Part shown: piece after piece, positions 19,332 to 28,800 of the stretch | Numbering within the stretch: the stretch's first letter is position 1 | How the letters are laid out: every line of letters begins with the position of its first letter | Source of the DNA: a virus | IMG/VR virus record: IMGVR_UViG_3300030106_003149 | Location: 1 to 29,624 of that record | Reading direction: 5' to 3' (one strand) | Length of the DNA: 29,624 bases | Made by a program: the position numbers and the translations under genes | The notes under the pieces: generated by a model | Database searches by the model: none | What the model saw: the letters and a program-made list of their open reading frames with translations, nothing else | What the model was told of the DNA's origin: nothing

Positions 19332-22300
19332 GAGGTTTTGTGAATCCTGAAAACTTGAATGAATGCGCCCTGCCAGCCCCTCTTGCCGCTCGCTAAGTTA
19401 ATTCCCGAAATGAACCCGTAAGCCGTGAAGCGGTACGCCTTGTCCTTCTCCAACTCATGGCTCGCAACGTCAAAAAACCCAGTGAGAGGAAGGCTGTTGT
19501 TTTGCTTAATTGTTCCTGATGTCGCAACAATCTGATTCCAAGTGCCGTCAGTCTGTAGTTTCTCAACAACAAAGACGGTGAACGCCTGATTCGTATTACC
19601 AGCAGACGCAGACCCGACAACATGCCCCCCAAAGTTAAAAAAGTAATCCCCTCCCTCTTGAATTTGATCTGCCGTTACCTGAACTTGAGCAATATTCGTC
19701 AGAGTTCCTCCACCTCCAAAATCAGGACCGCCAACAGAGGATTCTTCATACGGAATGCTTCCAACGAAATGAGCTTGAGTTAAGTTCATGTGCAAGTTTG
19801 CAGCGGCTACATACCCACCCTTAACGAAGGCCATCGTCCCCACCGCGTCATTGCTGAGGTTTTCGACCTTTATTCCATTCGACCCGTCGCTGGTTATGAG
19901 TTGCAGTTGTCCGTTTGAATCCTCGCTCAAAAACTGATTACTGATCTTTAGCTTGGAGGCCTGAATCGTGTTTGCGTCAATTCGGTTCGAAACATCAAGC
20001 GTGCCAGTTGTAATGACATCTGCGTCAACACTGTGAATCTTCGCGCTGGTAATCGAGGCATCTGAGATCATAGCCTTTGCGATGTAGACGCCAGGCGGCA
20101 CAGTGACTGTCGTGCCGTCGCTAAGCGTTACATTTTGATTCGCCGTCTGAACCACGAATGGCAGCGCCATTTTGCTTTGATCCGTAGTCCAGGCTGCAGG
20201 ATCCGCTTCCGCATCCCAGTAATAAATTAAGCCATTCGATAGTAAACGGAACGGCTGGCCTTGATAGTCGCCTGTGGCTGGCAGAGACCCGCCGGAAGCG
20301 GTGGTCGATGGAACAAACGCAAACTGATCTGCCGTAACGATGAACGACGACAAAGGGGTAGACCCAGAATGGGTAGACGCTAGACCAATCCCAGCAACAT
20401 GGCCTGCGTTATCGATCTTGAGCGTGTACTGACCTTCCAGGCCCTCGGTGTCGCTTGCGATGGCACTGAACTTTTGCTCGAGCGTGACGCCATTCTGATC
20501 ATCCAGTCGAGCGGACACCTGAAACGTGTTTGTCGCAGCCGACAAAATTATTCCGCCGACAGAGTCATGCTTTCCTATGTTCTTCCAGGTCGAGTTCGAA
20601 CCAGTTTCAGGAGGTCCAAAGTTTGGGGCATTTGACCCCGCATATGACGTATGCGCGAGCTGACTGAGATAGATGTTGCCGTAACGCTTGACCGGATCAT
20701 CAACCGCGTAGGCCGTCTGCGATGCCCAGTCAGGTACATCCGTCAGGATGGTTGAGAAGGTATTTGCCTGGTCAACAATCCTCGAGAGAGCTTCCGGGTC
20801 ATACAGGTAAGCCTCGAAGTTGCTGATGTGGACCTGAGCTGAGTGCGTTTGCGTATCGTGGTAGTCGAATAGGAGGGTTAGTGATCCGTACTGCACATTA
20901 GCTAAGGTCGCAGCAGGAAACGTCACCACACCCGTGTAATCCACCCACTGTCCTGCGGTGTAGCTTTCAGCCAAATTGCTGAGGCCACTGTGATCCCAGT
21001 CAACATAAACGTAATCGCCCACCAGACTGTAGGACGAGTTCATGCGAGCCAAAGCCACTCGAATCTTCCCGTAGTATCCCGTTCCAATATTGGCGCGCAG
21101 GTGGACTCGCAGCTTACGGCCTTCTTCCCAAGCGAACCGGTTGAGGCTCGAATTTCCGCTGGTGCCGTCTGGTGTACGTGGCCTCAGAATCCGGCGAGTA
21201 AATGCCAGAGAGGTCCCATCACCGGTAAAAATTACCGCAGGGCAATCTTCATTCGCTCGCGTCTTTCCAGCAGTGTCACTGTGAGTGATGTCTGCATCGT
21301 GAGTGGCATAAACAGACGCACCGGCACTGGTTGATATGCCTTTGACGAAGCCGGGATCGGTAATGACCTGACCAATTCGCGAGTAGACTGTGCTAACAGT
21401 GTCATCGACTCGACGTGTTTGGGCCGCGACATTATTCGCATTATTGGTCACCGACTGCTGCATACTCGAAATCGAGTCGGCGTTACCGGCCACCCCATTA
21501 TTTCTGACGAAGTCCCATACGGATGCAGAAGCAGCCGGACTATTTGACGAATTCGCTGTATGGTTTTCTTCTGCCGAATACACCTTGTTGTCGGTGTATA
21601 CGACTTTGTCGCCAACAGAATAGGTCTTCCCGTCTGTCCAGGTTCCGGTGACCTGATCAGAGAATACGGCAGAGTTCAGGGCGGTCATTTGCAGACCGTG
21701 GGACGTGACCGTGCCGTCAGTTGCGGTGGTACTGGTTGTCAGCGCATCAACCGCAGTACCAGTTGAATCAACCTTATCGACAACGTACTTCCACTTCGCA
21801 TTATCGCTTGCTGATCCGCTTGGACCGTTAGTCCCATCGGAAGTGTGGGCGCTTAGCGCCATATACAGCAGCGAGCTGTGCTTTACGAGATCATTCGTTT
21901 GGTAGCTCTGTCCGGTTGCCCATGACTCGGTCACTCCTCCAAGATACAGAGACTGACGAAGATCAGTCATTTGACTTGATTGGATTGTGATGCTCCCAGA
22001 GTTTGCGTTTACCGTATTCGTCAGACTCGTAATTGCACCGGCATTTGCAGTTAACCCGGTAGAGGAATTAGTGACCGCGGCTTCCAGCTCAGCAATTTTG
22101 CTGGCTGCGGCAGAAGTTGAGGAGGAATCGATGTTGTTTATCGCGGTGATCGATGACGTATTGCCGGACACCGCATCAGCCAAACTGGTGTACTCGCCGA
22201 CGTATTTCCAGTACGCGGTATCAGAGGTAGTGCCAGACGGAGCATTGCCTGTGGTTGACTGCAATGCGCGATACAGATTGCCACTGTGAGTGACCATCGT

Positions 22301-23014
22301 GTCCGTCGCATAGTTCGCGCTCGAGCTGTACTCATCTACCTCGGTGATTGCCGCAACATCTGTTCGGATCTGATTGAGTTCATCCGTCGTATTTGAAGGC
22401 AAGTTTGAAATAGGCGTAGCCAACGCTGATGCAAGCTCACTGCTTGTGATTGAATTGGCTAAAGCGCCCTGCAAAAAAGCAAGGTTTGGCTGCGTGGTGC
22501 CGCTCGTTCCGCTGGTGGAATTGAACGGACCTTCAACTCCGTTCTGGTTAACGGCCCTTATCCAGTAGAAAAACGTCTTGTCCCCGCCAACCTGGTCTGC
22601 ATACAGCTTCTGGTAACCACCCAGTTGCGCGTGCATTGTTGCCGCCGCAAGAGAGTCAGACGTATGCCTCCATAGCTCGAAGTGAGAATGGCCCTGATAT
22701 TGAGTTAGTTCCCACGTCAGAGAGATAATTTCAAAAGCCCCGGCTGCTGTAAGGCTGGTAGGGGCTGGAGGCGTAAGCAGGTTCGGAATGACCTGAGACG
22801 AGCTGAACTGACTGGCCGTGCCTGAGAAGACCACGTTATCTGGCAGCGTTACCACACCCGCTTCAACTAAATCCCTAAACGTTACAGCCCGATCCAACGC
22901 CTGCCCACGGTGGCCAATGAGAACGTCTAGGTTCTCTTTCACCGACTCGAAAAACTTCCGTTCCTGACCAGAAACGCCAGACGGAATTGAGAGATTGGCC
23001 TTGCGGTCAGCCAT
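19328..23014 (-). CDS. J-like host-specificity/tail fibre protein with carbohydrate-binding-like modules
   Basis: This 1228-residue fibre starts with a helical head-proximal segment (VSGQERKFFESVKENLDVLIG) and a fibronectin-III-like domain at about 85-170 (PPAPTSLTAAGAFEIISLTW; YWIRAVNQNGVEG). Four modules follow, near residues 222-270, 359-412, 453-505 and 757-814. Each has the pattern Trp/Tyr-x-x-Gly/Ala-x-x-Tyr...Asp-x-Val...Tyr-x-Ala...Trp, as in small chitin/carbohydrate-binding (CBM5/12-like) domains. A lambda gpJ C-terminal-like (DUF1983) region is suggested by LSAATNTFQVSARLDDQNG and the helices before it. The C-terminal 150 residues form a beta-rich tip. It probably recognises surface polysaccharide. 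The start overlaps the preceding gene by eight bases and the stop overlaps the assembly chaperone gene. Confidence 0.8.
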   Translation of the reverse strand: MADRKANLSIPSGVSGQERKFFESVKENLDVLIGHRGQALDRAVTFRDLVEAGVVTLPDNVVFSGTASQFSSSQVIPNLLTPPAPTSLTAAGAFEIISLTWELTQYQGHSHFELWRHTSDSLAAATMHAQLGGYQKLYADQVGGDKTFFYWIRAVNQNGVEGPFNSTSGTSGTTQPNLAFLQGALANSITSSELASALATPISNLPSNTTDELNQIRTDVAAITEVDEYSSSANYATDTMVTHSGNLYRALQSTTGNAPSGTTSDTAYWKYVGEYTSLADAVSGNTSSITAINNIDSSSTSAAASKIAELEAAVTNSSTGLTANAGAITSLTNTVNANSGSITIQSSQMTDLRQSLYLGGVTESWATGQSYQTNDLVKHSSLLYMALSAHTSDGTNGPSGSASDNAKWKYVVDKVDSTGTAVDALTTSTTATDGTVTSHGLQMTALNSAVFSDQVTGTWTDGKTYSVGDKVVYTDNKVYSAEENHTANSSNSPAASASVWDFVRNNGVAGNADSISSMQQSVTNNANNVAAQTRRVDDTVSTVYSRIGQVITDPGFVKGISTSAGASVYATHDADITHSDTAGKTRANEDCPAVIFTGDGTSLAFTRRILRPRTPDGTSGNSSLNRFAWEEGRKLRVHLRANIGTGYYGKIRVALARMNSSYSLVGDYVYVDWDHSGLSNLAESYTAGQWVDYTGVVTFPAATLANVQYGSLTLLFDYHDTQTHSAQVHISNFEAYLYDPEALSRIVDQANTFSTILTDVPDWASQTAYAVDDPVKRYGNIYLSQLAHTSYAGSNAPNFGPPETGSNSTWKNIGKHDSVGGIILSAATNTFQVSARLDDQNGVTLEQKFSAIASDTEGLEGQYTLKIDNAGHVAGIGLASTHSGSTPLSSFIVTADQFAFVPSTTASGGSLPATGDYQGQPFRLLSNGLIYYWDAEADPAAWTTDQSKMALPFVVQTANQNVTLSDGTTVTVPPGVYIAKAMISDASITSAKIHSVDADVITTGTLDVSNRIDANTIQASKLKISNQFLSEDSNGQLQLITSDGSNGIKVENLSNDAVGTMAFVKGGYVAAANLHMNLTQAHFVGSIPYEESSVGGPDFGGGGTLTNIAQVQVTADQIQEGGDYFFNFGGHVVGSASAGNTNQAFTVFVVEKLQTDGTWNQIVATSGTIKQNNSLPLTGFFDVASHELEKDKAYRFTAYGFISGINLASGKRGWQGAFIQVFRIHKTS

Positions 23015-24656
23015 CTAATACCTCTGCCGCACTCTCATATATACAGATCTCATTGATCGGCGTTGTTCCCTCGACCTCTATCTCGAATTCATTTCCTTTG
23101 TAACCCGAGGGAAGCCGGAACAAGGCTGAGCTAGACACTGATTGAGTGTGCTTGGCCCCGGCTGCACCATCGACAAACAATCGGAAAACAGGTTGATCAG
23201 CTTGAGCCGAGGGATAGCTATCACAATCCACTTTCGCTACACCGGGATTGATCGGGCGAGATGTATAGAACTTTTTGCTTCTCCACTTGAACGTGTTATT
23301 CGTTGTGCCTTCAGCAAACTTGACGACGCTGCCTCCGACAACGAGGTACAGCTCATCATTCTCGAGATCGTTGAATCCTGCTGTAGCGTGAAAATCCAAC
23401 TTGACGTAGCTGTTGCGCCCACCTCGAGGGTCAAAAATAAACCCCTTAGACTCAGTTCCGTCAGCGTAAAAGCAGACGTACTGGCCTTCCCATGGAAACG
23501 CGACCATCGTGCTGGGAACCAGGTCTTGCCACTGGTCTCTGCTCAGCAATCCAGCCGTCATTAACTGCAACCCGTTATCGCTTGCCTGCACCAGCCCATC
23601 AGGGCTGGCATAGATAACATACGGCCCCATGTCCACGACGGAGCGCTTAGACTCACAGGACAGGTTTGAATCGATCTCCGACAAGCTCATGCTGGCCGGG
23701 TCCTGGCCCTGGATGACAACTGGCTTTTCTTTCGTCAGGACCAACACGCCGCTGGGAAGCGGTGCTATCGCCACTATCTCGCTTCGAACGGAAAACTTAT
23801 AAGCGTCCGGCCACGCATGAGGCTGGAATGCCTCACTGAAACAAACTGTCTGCCCTACAAACCCAGCGAGAAACCCGTTTGGCAGCGCGATCAATCCCTG
23901 CAACGCGCCATCTTTGTGGTCAGCCGTGTCTTCATCGGGAGCTGCTTCCCAGGTTGCACTGGGAATTGCTTCGCCCAAGTTAGCTTCAGTCACGCTGTCG
24001 TTATACGTTGCGGTCGCAAGAGGCACATCCGCAAGGAACCGAAACGTCCCATCTGTGTCAGTCCGATAAACCCGCTTCTGTGTCACCTGATATTCGCCAC
24101 TCAGAGATGTCGGCAGCGTCACGTCCACTGTCTGATTGCTTGTGACCGTTATGACCGAAGACGCATCACTTGGCTCGCCTTCTTCACCGTACTGGGAAAC
24201 AAACGAATAAATGTAGCTTCTTGCTGTTGGAGTCTCTGTCGTTGAGGCCGTCCCGCTGATGCTCGTAGAAGGTGCAGGAGTTGGTTTCGGCAACCCAAGC
24301 CTCTTGTAGCTGAAAGTTCCGCCTGCCAATGCGCGCATTCTTGGGTACGTCGTCCCACCCGTCTCATAGATCCGGTCCCACGGATCTTCCGCAAGCGGAC
24401 TACGCACCATGTTTACGTCGTTATCACTTCCAAACCAGATCGTAGAGCTATATCGAAACAGCGTTTTCGTATTTGCCGAAACAGAGTAACTGTCCTGCAA
24501 ACCAGACAAGGTCACGGAGGCGTTCGCTTTCCACGGCTCCAACCGACCGGAATCCAGCCTGGTAGACGTTGCGACCTGGGCCATGTCATCGGGCAGCAGG
24601 CGAGGAGTAACCTGCGGGGCCTTTCCGCCAAACGCTCTTAATCTGAAACCACTCAT
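23007..24656 (-). CDS. Podovirus-type tail/structural protein, 549 residues
   Basis: This is a beta-rich 549-residue protein. The opening FRLRAFGGKAPQVTPRLLPDDMAQVATSTRLDSGRLEPWKA is of a type common in podovirus tail or head-tail structural proteins, typically annotated only as structural. Residues about 134-235 form a fibronectin-III-like sandwich (ARSYIYSFVSQYGEEGEPSDAS). Residues 240-470 contain repeated blade-like segments (LIALPNGFLAGFVGQTVCFS, IAPLPSGVLVLTKEKPVVIQG, VIYASPDGLVQASDNGLQLM) consistent with a beta-propeller. It overlaps both neighbours (four bases upstream, eight downstream). It would sit at the tail, adjacent to the J-like fibre. No enzymatic motif is visible. Confidence 0.75.
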   Translation of the reverse strand: MSGFRLRAFGGKAPQVTPRLLPDDMAQVATSTRLDSGRLEPWKANASVTLSGLQDSYSVSANTKTLFRYSSTIWFGSDNDVNMVRSPLAEDPWDRIYETGGTTYPRMRALAGGTFSYKRLGLPKPTPAPSTSISGTASTTETPTARSYIYSFVSQYGEEGEPSDASSVITVTSNQTVDVTLPTSLSGEYQVTQKRVYRTDTDGTFRFLADVPLATATYNDSVTEANLGEAIPSATWEAAPDEDTADHKDGALQGLIALPNGFLAGFVGQTVCFSEAFQPHAWPDAYKFSVRSEIVAIAPLPSGVLVLTKEKPVVIQGQDPASMSLSEIDSNLSCESKRSVVDMGPYVIYASPDGLVQASDNGLQLMTAGLLSRDQWQDLVPSTMVAFPWEGQYVCFYADGTESKGFIFDPRGGRNSYVKLDFHATAGFNDLENDELYLVVGGSVVKFAEGTTNNTFKWRSKKFYTSRPINPGVAKVDCDSYPSAQADQPVFRLFVDGAAGAKHTQSVSSSALFRLPSGYKGNEFEIEVEGTTPINEICIYESAAEVLDG

Positions 24657-25030
24657 TTCTTCCTCATATTCATCAGACCTTTTGCGCCTCGGACCCCAAA
24701 CGCGGCACTAACGCATAAGAACAGCAAATACTGATACCACTCTGGCAACTCACCCAACACTTCAAACGCATAACTAACGCGATCAAGGATCATGGGATCG
24801 TCCACTACGATTGCATACGTGATAGCAAAAACCGGGAGCGCCAATACGACAGTCCAGAATTCGTCTTTCCACGAATCCTTTGAGGCGTCCGCCATTGACG
24901 CCTCCCAGTTGGCGGTGTTCTTTATCACCTCCATTTTTGCCTTGTGCTTGGCCTGACCCTTTTCCGAGCGCTGCTTCATCCACTGACCAGCTAAATCGGA
25001 GACCGGGCCGACAAGCGCTTTGAGGATCAT
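24653..25030 (-). CDS. Holin-like membrane protein (GTA holin 3TM-like)
   Basis: This is a 125-residue protein. The soluble N-terminal part has NWEASMADASKDSWKDEFWT, a signature of the 3TM holin family PF11351 found in gene-transfer agents and phages (W.EA...S..SWKDE). A first transmembrane helix follows at 58-76, PEWYQ at 96-100 and a second at 98-113 ending in FGVRG. A holin would permeabilise the inner membrane to time lysis. No endolysin is recognisable next to it, so lysis may rely on a gene outside the window. ATG 25030 overlaps the upstream gene and its stop overlaps the structural protein gene, four bases each. Confidence 0.75.
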   Translation of the reverse strand: MILKALVGPVSDLAGQWMKQRSEKGQAKHKAKMEVIKNTANWEASMADASKDSWKDEFWTVVLALPVFAITYAIVVDDPMILDRVSYAFEVLGELPEWYQYLLFLCVSAAFGVRGAKGLMNMRKK

Positions 25031-25254
25031 GCGGCCTCTTCCTCCTTGTTCATTTCCTCAATGCCATGCTCGATCTGTGATGCTATGTTCTGCGCTGCCA
25101 TCTCATTGATAGCAAGTTCCCGGCGTGCATTGAGTACCCTTCCTGCAGACTCCTGATAGATGACACACAGCTCTTGAATCTGTGGAGGAAGATTTTCGAT
25201 CACGTAGTTTTCGCCACCAACATTAATCGAAGGCTTAGCTTGTTCTTCTGACAT
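25027..25254 (-). CDS. Small acidic protein (DUF6447-like)
   Basis: This 75-residue protein starts at ATG 25254, chosen because GGAG lies seven bases upstream. An in-frame GTG 25269, which overlaps the previous stop as GTGA, would add five residues. The pattern INVGGENYVIENLPPQIQEL followed by a helix (CVIYQESAGRVLNARRELAI) and a second helix (AAQNIASQIEHGIEEM) resembles small marine phage and cyanophage proteins of the DUF6447 type, whose role is unknown. It lies between two small membrane proteins in the putative lysis segment and overlaps the holin-like gene start. Confidence 0.65.
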   Translation of the reverse strand: MSEEQAKPSINVGGENYVIENLPPQIQELCVIYQESAGRVLNARRELAINEMAAQNIASQIEHGIEEMNKEEEAA

Positions 25255-25265
25255 GTGGTTCTCCG

Positions 25266-25490
25266 TCACAATAAAAATTTAGTCAGTAGGGCGAGGCCTG
25301 ATGCCAGAACCGTACCGACGATCAAAAAAGCCACCCGTTCCCACCTCTGAGAATGTGCTTCTGTCAGCTTTGCGAGTGCCTTAATCTCTTGCGTGCATTC
25401 AGCCCAGCGTTTTCCGCACTCGGCTTCATGCCTGCTAATTTGCTCTAGCGCCTCTACGGCCATTTGCGTTGCTGTTTTTGCCTTAGCCAT
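25266..25490 (-). CDS. Small protein with C-terminal membrane anchor
   Basis: This is a 74-residue protein. The N-terminal 50 residues form a charged helix (VEALEQISRHEAECGKRWAECTQEIKAL), and residues 53-72 are one transmembrane segment (VAFLIVGTVLASGLALLTKF). Similar short helix-plus-anchor proteins of the XhlA/holin-accessory type occur in phage lysis modules and often carry a pair of Cys near an HEAEC-like motif, as here (Cys25, Cys32). It ends with an overlap into the DUF6447-like gene. The topology is clear; the role as a holin accessory is inferred. Confidence 0.65.
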   Translation of the reverse strand: MAKAKTATQMAVEALEQISRHEAECGKRWAECTQEIKALAKLTEAHSQRWERVAFLIVGTVLASGLALLTKFLL

Positions 25491-25493
25491 CGT

Positions 25494-25808
25494 CTACGCC
25501 CAAGGCTTACCATTTTTATAAGCAGGAGTTACCTTTGCAGTTACTTCCGCCGCTACTCTTGTTTCGATCTCGGCCTTATCTACTTTCTCATGCACCCACT
25601 CTAAGCACTTCGCTTCAGTCAAATCGGTGTAAGCAATAAATCCAGAAGCGTCAGCTTTTATATCGTCAAAAGCTACAGCCCCGTAGGTGCTTGAGGTGTA
25701 TGTCTCTCCGTTTGCCTCTTTTGAGTCCTCATATCGCCAATGTGCTTGGATAACGATTTTGTCTGAGTCATTTGTATAGTTGAGGGTTTCAATATTCCAT
25801 GTAGCCAT
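25494..25808 (-). CDS. DUF7936-like small phage protein
   Basis: This is a 104-residue beta-rich protein beginning MATWNIETLNY. Recognisable pieces are VIQAHWRYEDS, TYTSSTYGAVAFDD, FIAYTDLTEAKCLEWV and the C-terminal NGKPW. This order matches small proteins (DUF7936 in current domain catalogues) that follow tail fibre genes in marine phages. It may be a fibre-associated or assembly factor. It starts three bases after the S74 fibre stop, which supports joint expression and probably joint function, and ends three bases before the next gene. Confidence 0.7.
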   Translation of the reverse strand: MATWNIETLNYTNDSDKIVIQAHWRYEDSKEANGETYTSSTYGAVAFDDIKADASGFIAYTDLTEAKCLEWVHEKVDKAEIETRVAAEVTAKVTPAYKNGKPWA

Positions 25809-25811
25809 TAT

Positions 25812-28800
25812 TTATTTCTCCAATTCCTCGACACGTTTCATGAGGGCATCAATGTGCGTTTGTTGCTCTTTAATCGCCTCAACGAGTAGGCCCACCGTGT
25901 TGCCATACCGGAGCGCGAGAAAATCATCGCCTTCTTTGAGGGCAGGCGCGGTGTATACAACTTCAGGTAGAACTTCTTGGACCTCTTGTGCGATAAGGCC
26001 GGTCCCAGCCTTCCCGCTTTCCTTAAACTTAAACGTCACGCCGCGAAGAGATTTGATCTTTTCTATCGCATCGGGGATGACCGAGATGTCTTCTTTAAGC
26101 CGGATGTCTGAGCTGGAGGCGCTCTCGGTCAGATCCCCACGGATCGACACATCGCCATCTCCGTTGATCATCCACTCGTCATTGCCCGAGTTATTCTTGT
26201 TGAACCGGAACGTGTCATCGGTATGGGTGTACGCGACCCAGTACTGAACCTGATCGTCTGTCGTGTAATATTTCAACTTGCCGAAAAGCTCTAGCGCTCC
26301 AGAGCCTGATCCTTCGGTAGGGGTGATGCGGATGTAGTTGCCTTTCCCGTAGATGAAATTCTCTGTCCCGGTCGTTTCAAACCTCATGTCGAAGTCGTCG
26401 CTGTCAGGGCGCGACAGATCAATGTATGCCCCCGCTTCCCCGCCGACTTCTAAGCGACCATACGAGCCTGAGGTGTCATCTCTTACGAGTAGAGCGCCGT
26501 CTACCTCGGCTGTACGACTTGCAACGTCTAGGTATAGATAGCGTTGCCACTCCCCCCAAGTACCAGTGTAGCGAGTGCGAAGACTCAGCGCAGATTTGTT
26601 GTAGCTACCGCTTGCTCCTCGAAAATAAGGGATTGCTATTTGAGTAAGACTCCCAGAACCATTTTTACTGGAGTACTCAAAATTCATGTTGTAGTAGTAA
26701 GCTCCACCGCCGCTTGAAGCCAGCCCATCCTGTAGCTCCGGCCCGTTTGTGTCGCCTCCTTGCAGCAGTGTGTAGCCCATCCCCGGACGAGAGTTCGTGA
26801 CGTGGTCGTAGTCCAGAGTTCCACTGGTTGTAGTGGCACCGAAACCGCCCGTGATTAAATTGGCAAACTGGACATTCTGCGACGTATCAATTGTTACTGC
26901 GCGGGTACTATTACTGAACAGCCCTAAATTGTGGTTGCTATACGTTCCTACGATTGATTCGCTGTCCTGTGAGTAAGCCAACAGCTTGCAGTTATTCGTC
27001 GTATCTTTAATCGTTAGAGTGGGCGAAGAGCCAGTCTCCAGATGCAACGTACTTTCGGGTGCCGTTGTGCCTATACCGACCTCTGTAGGCTCAATGGTCA
27101 TAACAGGATTGGAAGAACCTGCGCCGAGAATCAGCTTGCTGCTCGTCCCCCATATGTCGGGAGAGGTTCCTGATCCACTTCGCTCCATCTCCAAAGCGTA
27201 GAAGTTGCTGTTGTTAGCACCGTTGACATCTAGGGTTCCGGCAAACGTAGCGTTCTGAGAAGCATTAATTGTTAGTGCATCAGTCGGATCTTGATTCCCG
27301 TCCTGTGTCGTAGAGAAAATTAAGCTACCCGGCATATCGTCCGTACCCGGAGCGCCGTTCACTTGGCTACGAATCATCGCTGTTGCTGGGTAGCGGTTCC
27401 CGCCATCTGCTCCCGCAAATACAATATGACCTATTCGGTCACCATCTTGAACGATAGTGTTGGACCCTTTACTCGTGCCTCGGCTTTTTCCGAGGATTAA
27501 GTACCCGCCATAGGCGCTATTTGCGTTACGAGTAAGTGACAACGCTGAGTTGCTGGCGTCTGTTCCTTCAATTTGAATCGCCGGGGTAGTACCGAATCCA
27601 CTAGAAACACTGGTCGTATAACCAACTAAAAGCCGCCCAGAGCTGTCAATACGAGCTTTTTCGACTGACGCAGTGCCGAAGGCCAGAGAATCATCAATGT
27701 GGCTATACTGCAGGAAACCACGGTAGCGATCTGTGCCTGTGTAGCCGTCGCCGAAACTTACTGAATGAGCTGATGCACTGGGGGACCACAGAGTAAGACC
27801 GCCCGTGTAATTTGTGCTACCTACCGATAGATCTAGGGTTCCGGCAGTCCCCACGTTGTTACCACTTCCGATGGTGACATCTCCACCGGACGTTATACGC
27901 ATGTGATCTACGCCACCGGTGCGAAACCGCATCGAGTTGTTTACGTGCGAATATTCAATCAACCCCGCGTACTTTTCAGTGCCTGAAGTCCCATCGGCAA
28001 AAGCGTAGTAGCCTGTTCCATCGTCAGCCGAAAGTACGGTCACATGTGCGTTATTTGAACCCGAACCCACCACTAATTCTGGGCCAGTATCAAACGAATA
28101 GTCACCCGGAGCAGTGTTGCCAATCCCAACGCTGCCAGTAGCATCTTGAATAAACATTCTAGTGCCAACGCCGCCCTCAATAAATTTGAGACCGTTGGCT
28201 CCCGTGTCATACATTATTGAAAATTCGTCAGCGCCACCGTCACTAAACTGTAGCTCTGGACTACCTGACGTTGCGTTGATCTCAACGACTGGAGAGGCAC
28301 CTGCAACTTCAACGATACTGCCAGGAGACGCTGTGCCAATCCCGACTTTACCGTTACCTATAATCGTGAAAAGGGCATTGAGTTGATAATCTGCTACTTT
28401 AAGGGCGTACTCCCCATTGCTTGATCCCCCACCGACGTAAAGACCGTACCCACCGGAATTTGAGTTGCGGAAGTCTGCAACATTAGTGGTGCTGTTTTCT
28501 TGTATTCTCAGACCAACGCCAGCTACTGATGCGTTTCCAATACCGACTGCACCGCCAAACTGCGCGCCAGAAGTAAATGTAGCGTGTCCGGCTGCGCTTG
28601 TGTCCAGCGTAAGAAAGTTGGCGTTAGTGCCACCATCGTTTCCTCGGAAGATGATGTCCGAGTCCTGCTTTACGGCTTGAATGTAATTGCTCGTACCGTC
28701 GTGGTAGAAGATAAAATCTCCGTCAGCGCCGAGCTTTAAATACTTGCTATCGGGAAGCTTGACGTGACCGACAAACGTAGCGTCAGCACTGGAATCTAAG

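Noticed and set aside
25780-26247. 155-codon plus-strand frame opposite the S74 domain
   Set aside because: It is antisense to the well-conserved S74 chaperone coding sequence and has shadow-type composition.
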